Positions 7,933 through 18,500 of a stretch of 64,000 bases of DNA are shown piece by piece (position 1 is the stretch's first letter; each line of letters starts with the position of its first letter). Origin of the DNA: Methylomicrobium sp051061015 (GTDB lineage Bacteria > Pseudomonadota > Gammaproteobacteria > Methylococcales > Methylomonadaceae); contig JBPFEG010000088.1 in the NCBI GenBank assembly GCA_051061015.1, positions 62,001-126,000 on the forward strand, in the 5' to 3' direction. The position numbers and the translations under genes were made by a program. The notes below the pieces were generated by a model. The model made no database searches. It saw nothing but the letters and a program-made list of their open reading frames with translations, and was not told the origin of the DNA.

Positions 7933-10188
7933 ATGAAAAAGCACAGTACCTTCCTGGCCCTCGCGATACTGATCCCTTTGGCCCAAGCCGCCGAAAATCC
8001 CTCTGAAAATGGGCCCGCAAAGCTCGATTCCTTCGAGTTGCCCGAGGTCGAAGTGGTCAGCGATACGCCCCTCGGCGCTACCGGTTTGGCGCGGGAAAAG
8101 GTTTCCGGGAATGTGCAATCGGCCGAAGACGAAGACATCCATCGCCACGAAGCGCTCGATTTATCCGATTTCATGCGGAGGAATCTGGCCGGCGTCAATA
8201 TCAACGACAATCAGAACAATCCTTTTCAACCCGATATTACCTACCGCGGCTACAACGTGTCGCCCTTGCTCGGCACACCGATCGGGCTTTCGGTTTATCA
8301 GGACGGCGTGCGGGTGAACGAAGCGTTCGGCGATACGGTCAATTGGGATCTGATCCCCCAGAATGCGATTGCCAATATCGACTTGATCCCGGGCTCTAAT
8401 CCATTGTTCGGGTTGAATACCTTGGGCGGCGCTCTGTCGGTTCGCACCAAGAGCGGTTTCAGTCATGCCGGCACCCGCGCCCAAGCCTATGGAGGTTCGT
8501 TCGGACGCAAAGCGTTCGAAGCAGAACATGGGGGTTACAAGGACAATTTCGACTGGTTTTTTGCCGGCAATATTTTCGAGGATGACGGCTGGCGGCCGTT
8601 TACGCATAGCGCGTTGCACCAGGCTTTCGGCAAGATTGGCTGGGAGAACGAAGATACCGACCTGGATTTGAGCTTTACCTTCGCGGATAACAAACTAAAC
8701 GGCGTCGGGCCGGTACCGGTAAGCGAGCTCAATAAGGATCGCGAGGCTATCTACACAGCACCCGATACCACCGAAAATACCCTGTACTTTTTCAACCTGA
8801 AAGGCGAGCATCGCTTCACCGAACATTTCAGCATAGCCAGCAATGCCTATTACCGCGGTAACACGACCGACTCGGTAAACAGCAATACCGGCAACGCGGA
8901 AGAAACCTGCGAGAGCTTGATCAGTTTGACCGAGTGTGACGATGGCGCCGGTAATGTCGTGGCGCCGTCATCGAATGTCGCGAACCGGATCGTACAGGAT
9001 GGCGCCGGCTTCAACGTACAGGCGACGTCTACGCATCCGCTCTTCGCCCACGACAACCAATTTACGCTCGGCAGCGGTTATAACGCCAGTCGAACCCATT
9101 TTACGCAATTGACTCAGGACGCAATTTTCAGCCCGATCCATGCGACGATAGGCACGACCCCGTTCACGACCGATGTGAACGTGAACGGAGAGAACGAGTA
9201 CATCAGCGCTTTCGCGACCGACACGTTTTCGGTATTCCCCTGGCTGCACCTGAACGCATCGGCCGGCTGGAACCAGGCCAACGTTATACTGCGCGACAAT
9301 ATCGGCACCGCCTTGAACGGTGACCATACCTTCGACAGACTGAATCCGTCGGCCGGCTTCACCTTGAATCCATTGAAAGCGCTGGCACTCAAGACTTCAC
9401 TCGAGGAATTGACAGTCTACGGCAATTACAACGAAGGCTTCCGCGCGCCGACACCGATCGAATTGAGCTGCGCAGACCCTAACGCGCCCTGTTCCCTGCC
9501 GAACAGCTTTACCGCCGATCCGCCCCTGAAGCCGGTGATTTCGAAGACTTTCGAGGTCGGCCTGCGTGGCAAGTTCAGCGAAGCGCTGCAGTGGCGGATG
9601 GCGCTGTACCGTTCTCGATTGAATGACGACATCCTGTTCATCAACGCCCCCGGCAGCGTAGTCGCCGGCTATTTTCAAAATGTCGGCGTAACCCAGCGCC
9701 AAGGCGGCGAACTGGGGCTGAACGGCGTTTGGAAAAAGTTGAACTGGTATCTGAATTACAGTTTTGTCGATGCGACTTACCGCACCGCCGAGACGCTCAC
9801 CAATGCGGTGGGACCAGTCAACGTAAACCCCGGCGACCGGATCCCATCAATTCCGCAGCAGACCGTCAAATTCGGCGCCGAATACGAAATCTTGAACGGC
9901 TGGTTTTTCGGCGGCGACCTGCAATACGTATCCAGCCAGTATTTACGCGGCGACGACAGCAATCAGTATTCGAAGGTCAGCGAATACGCGATCGTGAATC
10001 TAAACACCCGCTACGCCGTCACCAAAAATGTCGAGCTATTCGCCATGGCGCGCAACGTGTTCGACGCGAATTACGAAAGCTACGGCGTCGTGAACCGGAA
10101 CTTCTTCAAGAACGGCACGCCAGAAGCCTTTTTGGGACCGGGCGCTCCGATTTCCGGTTGGGCCGGCATCCGCGTCAAATTCGAATAA
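7933..10188 (+). CDS. TonB-dependent outer-membrane receptor, substrate unknown
   Basis: The 751-residue protein has a signal peptide (MKKHSTFLALAILIPLAQAA), a plug domain (about 55-190, with the plug motif NTLGGALSVRTKSG) and a beta-barrel of about 550 residues ending GWAGIRVKFE. LPEVEVVSD near residue 35 could be the TonB box. Loop sequences include two cysteine pairs (CESLISLTEC and CADPNAPC), probable extracellular disulfides. No Fur box is seen in the 126-base gap from truD, so iron cannot be assumed as the cargo; vitamin B12, a metal chelate or a carbohydrate are alternatives. It converges on the orphan response regulator gene with a 1-base gap. Confidence 0.9.
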   Translation: MKKHSTFLALAILIPLAQAAENPSENGPAKLDSFELPEVEVVSDTPLGATGLAREKVSGNVQSAEDEDIHRHEALDLSDFMRRNLAGVNINDNQNNPFQPDITYRGYNVSPLLGTPIGLSVYQDGVRVNEAFGDTVNWDLIPQNAIANIDLIPGSNPLFGLNTLGGALSVRTKSGFSHAGTRAQAYGGSFGRKAFEAEHGGYKDNFDWFFAGNIFEDDGWRPFTHSALHQAFGKIGWENEDTDLDLSFTFADNKLNGVGPVPVSELNKDREAIYTAPDTTENTLYFFNLKGEHRFTEHFSIASNAYYRGNTTDSVNSNTGNAEETCESLISLTECDDGAGNVVAPSSNVANRIVQDGAGFNVQATSTHPLFAHDNQFTLGSGYNASRTHFTQLTQDAIFSPIHATIGTTPFTTDVNVNGENEYISAFATDTFSVFPWLHLNASAGWNQANVILRDNIGTALNGDHTFDRLNPSAGFTLNPLKALALKTSLEELTVYGNYNEGFRAPTPIELSCADPNAPCSLPNSFTADPPLKPVISKTFEVGLRGKFSEALQWRMALYRSRLNDDILFINAPGSVVAGYFQNVGVTQRQGGELGLNGVWKKLNWYLNYSFVDATYRTAETLTNAVGPVNVNPGDRIPSIPQQTVKFGAEYEILNGWFFGGDLQYVSSQYLRGDDSNQYSKVSEYAIVNLNTRYAVTKNVELFAMARNVFDANYESYGVVNRNFFKNGTPEAFLGPGAPISGWAGIRVKFE

Positions 10189-10189
10189 A

Positions 10190-10828
10190 TCAGATAAGGT
10201 TCAAGTCGATCGCGATACGCGCCAGTTCAGCAGCAGTGTTAGCCTTCAGCTTGGCCTTGACCTGGGTACTGTAATTGGCCACGGTCTTCACGCCGAGGCA
10301 TAGTTCGTTAGCCGCTTCGTGCGTGGTCAGGCCCTTGGCGAGCAGGCGGAACACGTCGAACTCCTTCGGCGTCAGCGTAGCGAGCAGAGACTGATAGTCT
10401 TCTTGCTCGGCTTGCAACGCGCCCGATGTTTTTAAGCCGGCTTCGACATAAGTCTTACCGCCGGCAATGGCCTGTACGGCCGTAATCAAATTCTCCGGCG
10501 CGCTGTTTTTCGTGATATAGCCCTTCGCGCCGGCCGCAAGCGCCCGGTCGACATAGACTTTTTCATCATGGATGCTGAAGACCAGAATCTTCGCTTCCGG
10601 ATCGCGTGCGGTGATCCGGCGGATGCCTTCCAGCCCGCCGATGCCCGGCATCGACAGATCCATCACCACGACATCCGGCCGCTTGTCTTCATACAGCTTG
10701 CAGGCCTTCTCGCAGCGCGCCGCCTCGGCAACGACTTCGATCGAGTCGACCGACGCCAGCAGCAACCGAAAGCCGGCGCGCACGACCGCATGGTCATCGA
10801 CCAGCAAAACCCTGATTATGGTATTCAT
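10190..10828 (-). CDS. NarL/FixJ-type response regulator, orphan
   Basis: The 212-residue protein has a receiver domain (LLVDDHAVVRAGFRLLL at the start, phospho-acceptor D57 in VVVMDLSMPG, Lys in GYITKNS) and a C-terminal LuxR helix-turn-helix beginning LTPKEFDVFRLLAKGLTTHE. The start at 10828 (MNTIIRVLLVDDH) matches the family; the longer reading from 10897 adds an unrelated 23 residues. It resembles UvrY/GacA and NarL in layout, but no kinase lies nearby. It is 117 bases downstream of ppsA on the same strand and may be co-transcribed with it. The partner kinase must be encoded elsewhere. Confidence 0.88.
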   Translation of the reverse strand: MNTIIRVLLVDDHAVVRAGFRLLLASVDSIEVVAEAARCEKACKLYEDKRPDVVVMDLSMPGIGGLEGIRRITARDPEAKILVFSIHDEKVYVDRALAAGAKGYITKNSAPENLITAVQAIAGGKTYVEAGLKTSGALQAEQEDYQSLLATLTPKEFDVFRLLAKGLTTHEAANELCLGVKTVANYSTQVKAKLKANTAAELARIAIDLNLI

Positions 10829-10945
10829 CAAATCCAAATGACTCAAACTCCTGCATTGGCCGGCATAACGCTTTCGGTTGGGATGCAATCGGTCCAACGC
10901 TTCATGCGATAAGTCAGGCTATACGCCGAAACGTGGTGACGTTTA

Positions 10946-13357
10946 TTATCTGCCCAACCGTTTCTCGGTCTCCAGAATCCGGGGGATTGTCTGCAATACC
11001 GTATCCGGATTCAGGCTCATCGAATCGATCCCGATTTCAACCAGGAATTCGGCCATTTCCGGATAATCGGACGGCGCCTGGCCGCAGAGCCCGCAGTGGC
11101 GGCCGTTGCGGCGCGCGCCTTCGACCGCGAGCCGGATCATCTGCTTCACGCCCGGGTCGCGCTCGTCGAAATCGTTTGCCACGATTTCGGAATCGCGATC
11201 GACGCCGAGCGTCAATTGCGTCAGGTCATTCGAGCCGATCGAAAAGCCGTCGAAGTGCTTGGCGAATTCGTCGATCAGGATCACGTTGTTCGGAATCTCG
11301 CACATCACGTAGACCTGCAGGCCGTTCTCGCCGCGCTTCAGGCCCAGCTTCGCCATGTAGTCGAGCACGCGTTCGGCCTCGCCGACGCGCCGGCAGAACG
11401 GAATCATCAGGATCAGGTTGGTCAGCCCCATCGACTCGCGCACGTATTTCATCGCCGCGCATTCGAGCGCGAAGCCTTCGGCATAGGCCGGATGAACGTA
11501 GCGTGAAGCGCCGCGGAAGCCGATCATCGGGTTCGCCTCGTCGAATTCGAACCAGCGACCGCCGAGCAGGGTCGCGTATTCGTTGGTCTTGAAGTCGGAC
11601 ATCCGGACCACCACCGGCTTCGGATAAAACGCCGCCGCGATCGTGCCGACGCCTTCCGCCAGGCGTTGAATGAAAAAGTTCCGGCCGTTTTCGAACTGCC
11701 CCGTCAAGGCTTTCAGGCGTTCCTTTTCCGCCTCGTCCTTCACCTTTTCGGGATGAATCAGTGCCATCGGGTGCGCTTTGATGTATTCAGTGATGATGAA
11801 CTCCATCCGCGCCAGGCCAACGCCGTCGTTCGGCAGGAAGCTATGCTTGAAAGCCGCTTCGGGATTGCCGATGTTCAGCATGATGTGGGTTTTCGGATGC
11901 TCCATTCCGGACAGGTCGGTGGTGATTTTTTCGAAATCGAGCAGGCCCGGATACACCTTGCCGACATCCCCATCCGCGCAGCAGATGGTCACCGGAATAT
12001 CGGTCGTGAGCACTTCGGTCGCGTTCTCGCAGCCGACCACGGCCGGCACGCCGAGTTCGCGGGCGACGATCGCCGCATGGCAGGTGCGGCCGCCGCGGTT
12101 GGTCACGATCGCGGAAGCGATCTTCATCACCGGCTCCCAGTCGGGCGTCGTGATATCCGCGACCAGCACCTCGCCGGCCTTGAATTGGGACAGATGCTCG
12201 ACATTGTTGATCACCCGCACGTTGCCCTGGGCGATCCGTCCCCCGACCGCGTGACCGGTGACCAAAGGCGTCGCGGAGCCTTTCAGCACGAACTGTTCGA
12301 GCGTCGCGCCCAGCTTCAGCGAAGCAACCGTTTCCGGGCGCGCCTGCACGATATAGAGCTGGCCGTCGACGCCGTCCTTCGCCCATTCGATGTCCATCGG
12401 CCGGGGCACGCCGGCCTTGGCGCTGTAATGTTTTTCGATCTCGATCGCATAGCCGCCCAATGTCAGCGCGTCCTGATCGTCGATGCAGAAAAGACTGCGC
12501 TCGCGCTCGCTGGTCTCGATGTTGCGTGTCGGTTCGCGCGTGCGGCCTTCACTGTAGATCATCTTGATCTTCTTGGCGCCGAGCGTGCGCCGCAAGACGC
12601 TCCGATAACCCTGCTCATAAGTCGGCTTGTGCACGTAAAATTCGTCCGGATCGACCGCGCCCTGGACCACGTTTTCACCCAGCCCGTAGGCACCGGTAAT
12701 GAACACGACGTCCTTGAAACCGGATTCGGTATCAAGCGAGAACATCACGCCGCTGGCCGAGAGGTCCGAGCGGACCATCTTCATCACGCCGACCGACAGC
12801 GCCAGCTTGAAATGGTCGAAGCCGTGGTCGACCCGGTAATGAATCGCCCGGTCGGTGAACAGGCTGGCCATGCAGCGCTTGCAGGCGTCGAGCAGCGCAT
12901 GCTCGCCGCTGATGTTCAGATAAGTGTCCTGCTGCCCCGCGAAGCTGGCGGTCGGCAGGTCTTCCGCGGTGGCGGAACTGCGTACCGCGACGCTCAGGTC
13001 GTCGCCGTATTCCTTTTGCAGCTGCGCATAGGCGGCGAGGATTTCCTGCTCCAGATCGTCCGGAAACGGCGCGCCATAGATAATTTCCCTCGCCATCTTG
13101 GCGCGTTTAGCCAGATCGGCCACATCTTCCGGATCGAGATCGTCCAGCGCCTGATGCAAGTCTTTCCAGGCATCGGCCTGATCCAGAATGTAACGGTAAG
13201 CCTCCGCGGTCACCGCAAAACCGTTCGGAATCCGGATCCCTTTCGGCGTCAGTTCGCGATACATTTCGCCGAGCGAGGCGTTTTTACCCCCGACCAAAGG
13301 CACGTCTTCGATCGATAATTCTTTGAACCAGCGAATATATTGCATCTGTTCGGACAT
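10946..13357 (-). CDS. ppsA: Phosphoenolpyruvate synthase
   Basis: The 803-residue enzyme makes PEP from pyruvate, ATP and water. The N-terminal ATP-binding domain begins VGGKNASLGEMYREL and contains AVRSSATAEDLPTASFAGQQ. The central swivel domain carries the phospho-histidine in NRGGRTCHAAIVARELG, and the C-terminal PEP-binding barrel ends with HCGLCGQAPSDYPEM, including the catalytic cysteine. Length and motif order are those of gammaproteobacterial PpsA. It starts at 13357 behind AGGAGATAAG. In a C1-utilising organism it would serve gluconeogenesis or ribulose-monophosphate pathway balance; that is inference. Confidence 0.97.
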   Translation of the reverse strand: MSEQMQYIRWFKELSIEDVPLVGGKNASLGEMYRELTPKGIRIPNGFAVTAEAYRYILDQADAWKDLHQALDDLDPEDVADLAKRAKMAREIIYGAPFPDDLEQEILAAYAQLQKEYGDDLSVAVRSSATAEDLPTASFAGQQDTYLNISGEHALLDACKRCMASLFTDRAIHYRVDHGFDHFKLALSVGVMKMVRSDLSASGVMFSLDTESGFKDVVFITGAYGLGENVVQGAVDPDEFYVHKPTYEQGYRSVLRRTLGAKKIKMIYSEGRTREPTRNIETSERERSLFCIDDQDALTLGGYAIEIEKHYSAKAGVPRPMDIEWAKDGVDGQLYIVQARPETVASLKLGATLEQFVLKGSATPLVTGHAVGGRIAQGNVRVINNVEHLSQFKAGEVLVADITTPDWEPVMKIASAIVTNRGGRTCHAAIVARELGVPAVVGCENATEVLTTDIPVTICCADGDVGKVYPGLLDFEKITTDLSGMEHPKTHIMLNIGNPEAAFKHSFLPNDGVGLARMEFIITEYIKAHPMALIHPEKVKDEAEKERLKALTGQFENGRNFFIQRLAEGVGTIAAAFYPKPVVVRMSDFKTNEYATLLGGRWFEFDEANPMIGFRGASRYVHPAYAEGFALECAAMKYVRESMGLTNLILMIPFCRRVGEAERVLDYMAKLGLKRGENGLQVYVMCEIPNNVILIDEFAKHFDGFSIGSNDLTQLTLGVDRDSEIVANDFDERDPGVKQMIRLAVEGARRNGRHCGLCGQAPSDYPEMAEFLVEIGIDSMSLNPDTVLQTIPRILETEKRLGR

Positions 13358-13782
13358 TCTTCTTATCTCCTTGTGTAGGCGCGGCAGTTTATGCCGCAGG
13401 ACTCAATCGATTTATTTTATAAGCTCGGTTAATGCGCTAAGTTTAGGGCAAAACTGTCATTCTAAACCTATCACCGCCGCCCTGCCCAAACGAAATTCCC
13501 TGTTCGCGATAGAAACGACCGGATATCTCAGTGAATCCACTATTAAACCGATGGCGGGTTGTCTGTGTCTCAGTCAAGAATGTGATCCAGGTTCCGCTGC
13601 AAGGGCGGTAAGTTAAGACGTCATCTCTGCATTTTCTGAAGGGCACCGGGTTCCGCTGACACGCCCGAATGATCGTGAAAGATTGAGGTTTTTGTATAGA
13701 ATGCGGAGACGCCGGACATTTTTTCGGAAGCGCTGAGGAAAGAATAAGGTTTTGCTTACTCCTACATCATGGAGGTGATGGA
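13358..13782. other. Divergent intergenic region ppsA/tamA, 425 bases
   Basis: No convincing gene is seen. Short open frames on both strands lack ribosome sites and conserved-looking sequence. Just upstream of ppsA, GCGGCA and TGCCGC (13381-13397) form a 6-base hairpin that would lie in the ppsA leader. Close to tamA there is a strong ribosome site GGAGGTGATGG at 13771-13781. The region must hold both promoters, but no clear hexamer pair can be assigned. Confidence 0.5.
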
Positions 13783-15531
13783 ATGCAATTGACTGGTTGG
13801 ACGCGAACTCGTTCGCCAACACGGCAAGCCGTGCGATCAGCCGTGCTTTATCTAATATTCATCAGTGCCCATGCAGAAACCACGATCCAGGGACTGAGCG
13901 GCGAAACCGCAAAAAACGTCGAATTATCCTTATCGCTAGTCCAGCAGAAATGCGATGCGTCGCGATGGATGATCAACCATTTCTTCGATAAAGCCGATGA
14001 CGAAATCGATCAGGCGATGCGCGCGCTCGGCTATTATCACGCCGCGATCAAGAAATCGCTGGCTTTTGACGATATCTGCTGGCATGCACGGTTTGAAATT
14101 TCTCCCGGACCCAGGGTCGTCGTGAACGACATCCGGATCACGCTGCGGGGCGACGCCCGTGAAGATCCCGAGTTCCGCGAATTGCGGGATAAACTGATCG
14201 CCCAAAAAAATCAGCCCCTGCGTCATGATCACTACGAAAAAATGAAAAACCAGCTCAAATCGCTGGCGACGACGCGCGGCTATTTGCAGGGAAACTTTGC
14301 GGAAAATAAATTGATCGTCGACAAGGAAATCAACACCGCGAAGATACGGTTGACCTTCGATTCGAAAAAACGGCTGCGCTTCGGCGACGTGAAAGTGAAG
14401 CAGGACATACTCCAGCCGGAATTCGTGGAAAAATTCATCACCTTCAAGCCGGGCGATTTTTATTCCAGCGAAGAACTGGGGAAGACCTACGACGCGCTGT
14501 CCAGAAGCAACTATTTCGAGCAGATCGACATCCGTCCGGCGGCCGATATCGAGAACCGGCAAAGCGTTCCGGTTTCCGTTCAGCTGGAGCCGAAAAAGGT
14601 CCATCATTACAGTTTCGGTCTGGGCTTCGCGACCGATGTGGGTCCGCTGGTGGCTGCGACTTACCAGAATCGCCGCCTGAACCGGCAAGGCCATTTTCTG
14701 AACGCCAACCTCGACATTTCCCAGGTCCTGTCGATTGCGGATGTCGAATACAGCATTCCGCTGGCCAAACCGACCACCGATTTTTTCAGCCTCGGCGCAG
14801 GACTCAAGCGCGAAGACACGGATACCTTTGAATCGCGTTCAGCCAAGCTTTCCGCCCGACTGAAACATGCCTATGATAACGGCTGGAAACAAACGCTGTT
14901 TCTCGACTGGATTTACGAAGACTTCAAGATCGGCGCTACCCAGAATGAAGTGTTGCTGCTGATCCCCGGCGGCAACTGGCTGCGTTCCGTCTCGAACGAT
15001 CCGTTGCGCCCGACCGAAGGCTACAGGCTGGAATTCAATCTGGCCGGCGCCTATCATAACCCGCTGTCCGAGGTCAGCTTCGTGCAAGGGTCCGTATCGG
15101 CGGTCTGGAGACATCAATTGCCGTGGGGCGGCATTTTCGTCGGGCGCGCCGAACAAGGCGCCACGCTGGTCGATCAGTTCGACAAACTGCCCCCTTCCTA
15201 CCGGTATTATGCGGGGGGTATGAACAGCATTCGGGGTTATGATTATAAGGAACTGGGGCCAAGGGATAAGACCGGCAGCGTGATCGGCGGCCGCTTTCTA
15301 AGCGTCGTCAGCGCCGAGTACGAGCATCCGATCCTGGAAAACTGGGGGCTCGCCGCGTTTGTCGATGCAGGCGACGCGTATAATTTGGAAGGAATCGACG
15401 TCAAAGTCGGCGCGGGCCTCGGAGTCCGCTGGTATTCGCCGATCGGCCCGATCCGGCTGGATTTCGCGGTACCGCTGAATAATGCGGACTCCTCGTTCCA
15501 AATCCATTTTGCGGCGGGCACACGTTTATGA
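13783..15531 (+). CDS. tamA: Translocation and assembly module outer-membrane protein TamA
   Basis: The 582-residue protein is an Omp85-family barrel with an N-terminal signal peptide (cleavage likely after AHA near residue 31). Three POTRA-like domains follow (about 35-270), then a 16-strand barrel. The Omp85 signature SIRGYDYKELGP and the ending FQIHFAAGTRL mark TamA rather than BamA. With TamB it builds the periplasm-spanning TAM complex for inserting some outer-membrane proteins and for lipid traffic. The start at 13783 has an excellent ribosome site. It overlaps tamB as ATGA. Confidence 0.94.
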   Translation: MQLTGWTRTRSPTRQAVRSAVLYLIFISAHAETTIQGLSGETAKNVELSLSLVQQKCDASRWMINHFFDKADDEIDQAMRALGYYHAAIKKSLAFDDICWHARFEISPGPRVVVNDIRITLRGDAREDPEFRELRDKLIAQKNQPLRHDHYEKMKNQLKSLATTRGYLQGNFAENKLIVDKEINTAKIRLTFDSKKRLRFGDVKVKQDILQPEFVEKFITFKPGDFYSSEELGKTYDALSRSNYFEQIDIRPAADIENRQSVPVSVQLEPKKVHHYSFGLGFATDVGPLVAATYQNRRLNRQGHFLNANLDISQVLSIADVEYSIPLAKPTTDFFSLGAGLKREDTDTFESRSAKLSARLKHAYDNGWKQTLFLDWIYEDFKIGATQNEVLLLIPGGNWLRSVSNDPLRPTEGYRLEFNLAGAYHNPLSEVSFVQGSVSAVWRHQLPWGGIFVGRAEQGATLVDQFDKLPPSYRYYAGGMNSIRGYDYKELGPRDKTGSVIGGRFLSVVSAEYEHPILENWGLAAFVDAGDAYNLEGIDVKVGAGLGVRWYSPIGPIRLDFAVPLNNADSSFQIHFAAGTRL

Positions 15532-18500
15532 AAAAACGCGTGTTATTGATCGTGCTGGCGGTTGTCCTGTCGCTGCCGGTCGGCCTGTTCGGTTTGCTGA
15601 ACACGCAGGCGGGCACCCGTTGGCTGTTGCGGCAAGGCTTTGCTTTCCTGCCGGCCGAAGTTACCGCCGATACGATCGAGGGACGACTGCTGCAGCGCTT
15701 GACGCTGACCGGTTTCGAGTACAAGAGCGACAGCGCGCATATCGTGGTGGACCGATTCGTTTTCGCTTGGCAGCCCACTCGGCTTTTCCGGGGAGCGCTG
15801 GACATCGACGACATTACCGTCGATACGGTTGATATCACCTTAACTCCATCAGCCGAACCGGCCGAAAAGCCACCTTTCGATCCGAATAATCTGCCTCGGC
15901 TGCCGCTGGATATTTTTATCGACCGGATGCAATTGACCGACCTGACCTTTAAACAAGGCGAGACGGAGCAACATATCGATCATCTGAAATTCTCGGCGCT
16001 GACCGAAAACGATCGGCTCAAGATTCCCGACCTTACCCTAGATGCCGATTCGGCCGCTTTAAACGCCAAGGCCGAAGTGACGCTACGGGGCGAATTGGCA
16101 TTTCTGCTCGATGCCGATTTTGAGGCGTCTACCGAAGCTTACGGCGCCTGGAAAGCCCGCGCCCAAATTCACGGCGACACGCAGGAAATTACGCTTGACG
16201 GACGACTCGACTCCCCTTTTGGGCTTGACATCAAAGGCACCGCGAAAGATTGGGCGGATAAGCCGAGGCTGAATCTAAATGCCGAATGGCAAAAGCTGTC
16301 CTGGCCGTTTGCCGTCCAAAATCCTCAGCTCGTCAGCGACAAAGGGAGCCTCGAAATCATCGGGCCTCTGGATAATTACCGGATTTTATTGAACGGCGAA
16401 CTCAGCCCGCAAGCGCTGCCGAAAGCAATGCTGGAACTGAACGGCAAAGGCAGTCTGGATGCGCTGGCGATTGACGCGCTCGAACTCAAATCGCCTGACG
16501 GCATTTTTCGGGCCACCGGCGATATCTCCTGGCAGCCGGAAATCGCTTTCGATATGGCCTTGACTGCGAAGGACTTCAATCCCGGCATCCTGTCGCCGGA
16601 GCTGCCGGGCAAGGTGTCGATGGACGTGCGCAATCAAGGCAAATTCTTGGACGACAAACTGCAACTTAACGCCGGCATCAACAAGCTGAGCGGCAACTTG
16701 CGCGGCCGACCGTTGACAGGCGGCGGCAAACTGACCCTGGCGGATGACATACTCAAGGTCGATTCCCTGACTCTGGCTTCCGGCACGAATAAAATCGCGC
16801 TGAACGGAACGCTTGGATCCCAGCGCGAAACGCTCGACATTTCAATCGACGCCCGGAATCTGAAATCCCTTTGGCCGACACTGGGCGGCCGCTTTGAAGG
16901 CACCGGGCAATTACGCGGCGCCTGGAAGCGTCCCTCGCTCACGCTCCAGGGAAAAGGCAAAGCCCTGCGCTTCGCCGAACACAGCGTCGAACAACTGGAC
17001 CTCGACATCGATTACAAGGCCGAGGCAAAAGAGAATTCTAAAATCACGATATCGGCCCACGCCGTCAAAAGCGGCGAATCGCAAATCAGAAGCCTATCCC
17101 TGGATGGCTCGGGATCGGAGCGGCGGCATGACTTTACAGTGCGGATCGACTCGCCCCGAGCAAGTCTCTCCACCGCGCTCGGCGGCAGCCTGAAAGCCGA
17201 CAGATGGGAAGGCAAGCTGACCCGACTGGACATACGCCGGACACAGGACGATGCCCACTGGCGGCTCGAAGCCCCCTGGCCAATGCGCGCGCAAAAAAAA
17301 CCCGAAGGCATCGACTTAACCCTGGGCTCCGGCTGTCTGATCGGGCTAAAGTCTTCGCTCTGCGCGGAGGGACACTATTGGCCGACTAATGATTTCAAAG
17401 TCGAGGCACACATGCTGAACTTTCCGACCGGCCTGTTTCGGGATTATTTTCCGGAAGGCTTCGATCTTAGCGGACTGATTGATGCCGACGTGAGCCTGCG
17501 CCGCCAGAAAGACGCGCTGGCCGGCCATTACACCGTTTCGCTGCCCGGCCGGATCACCCTTCAGTTGCCAACGAAGCAGAAATCCAGGCCGATCGTGTTG
17601 GGCCCCGGCTCCTTATCGGGCGAGTTGAAAGGCCAAGAGATAACCGCGGTTGCCGATTTGAGGCTAGTTGATCAGGATTATCTGCGCGGCCGCCTGCGCC
17701 TGAACACCAGCGCACCGCAAACCCTCGCCGGCCGAATCAACGCCTCGGTCCGCCGGCTGGACCTGGTCAAACCGTTCGTTTCTGAGCTTTCCGATATCAA
17801 GGGCCATCTGCGCGTGGACCTCGACATTGAAGGCACCCTTCCAAAGCCCGGCATCACGGGGACGCTCGACCTTTCCGAAGGCCGCATCGAAATGGCGGGA
17901 TTGGGATTCGCCCTGCGTGAAATCAATCTACAAGCGGTGGCGTCGGGAAGGCATGAGAACCACATTCAACTTCAAGGCACCACGCAGCTTGTGGTATTGG
18001 CCTCCCAGATCGCCGCAGGGCAAAAGCCGGTCCAGGAACAGGTCAAAGTCGAAGCCGATGCGCGTCTAAACAATCAATCGATTACCGCGACACTGAATCT
18101 GGGCTTGGGTAACCGAAACCGGATTGATGCCAACCTCCGGATGGACACCCATGAACTCAAAACAGTCGATGGCCAAGTGAAGGCCGCGCTGACCGACTGG
18201 TCGCTGTTGACGCCGTTGACCGCCGCGCAATTATCAAACCTCAAAGGCCGACTGGCTGCCGATATCGGGATCAAAGGCAGGCTGGATAAGCCTGAAATTA
18301 ACGGCAACGTGAACTTATCCGACGGCGCAGTCGATGTGCTGCCGCTCGGCATTTCCGTGCACGAGGTCAGACTCGGTGCAGTTGCCACCGGCGATCCTGA
18401 CAAGCCGATCCGGATCACCGGCTTCGCCAGATCGGGACAGGGCAGCCTCAATTTGGACGGATATGCCAATCCTTCCGGCAATGGGGAACTCCAATTAGCG

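Noticed and set aside
11666..13318. Open frame of 550 codons opposite ppsA
   Set aside because: Antisense shadow of ppsA: composition is His/Arg/Asp heavy, without a recognisable fold; ppsA is certain on the other strand.
13323..13616. 97-codon frame upstream of ppsA on the plus strand
   Set aside because: It starts inside ppsA, has no ribosome site and has Cys/Ser-rich random composition.
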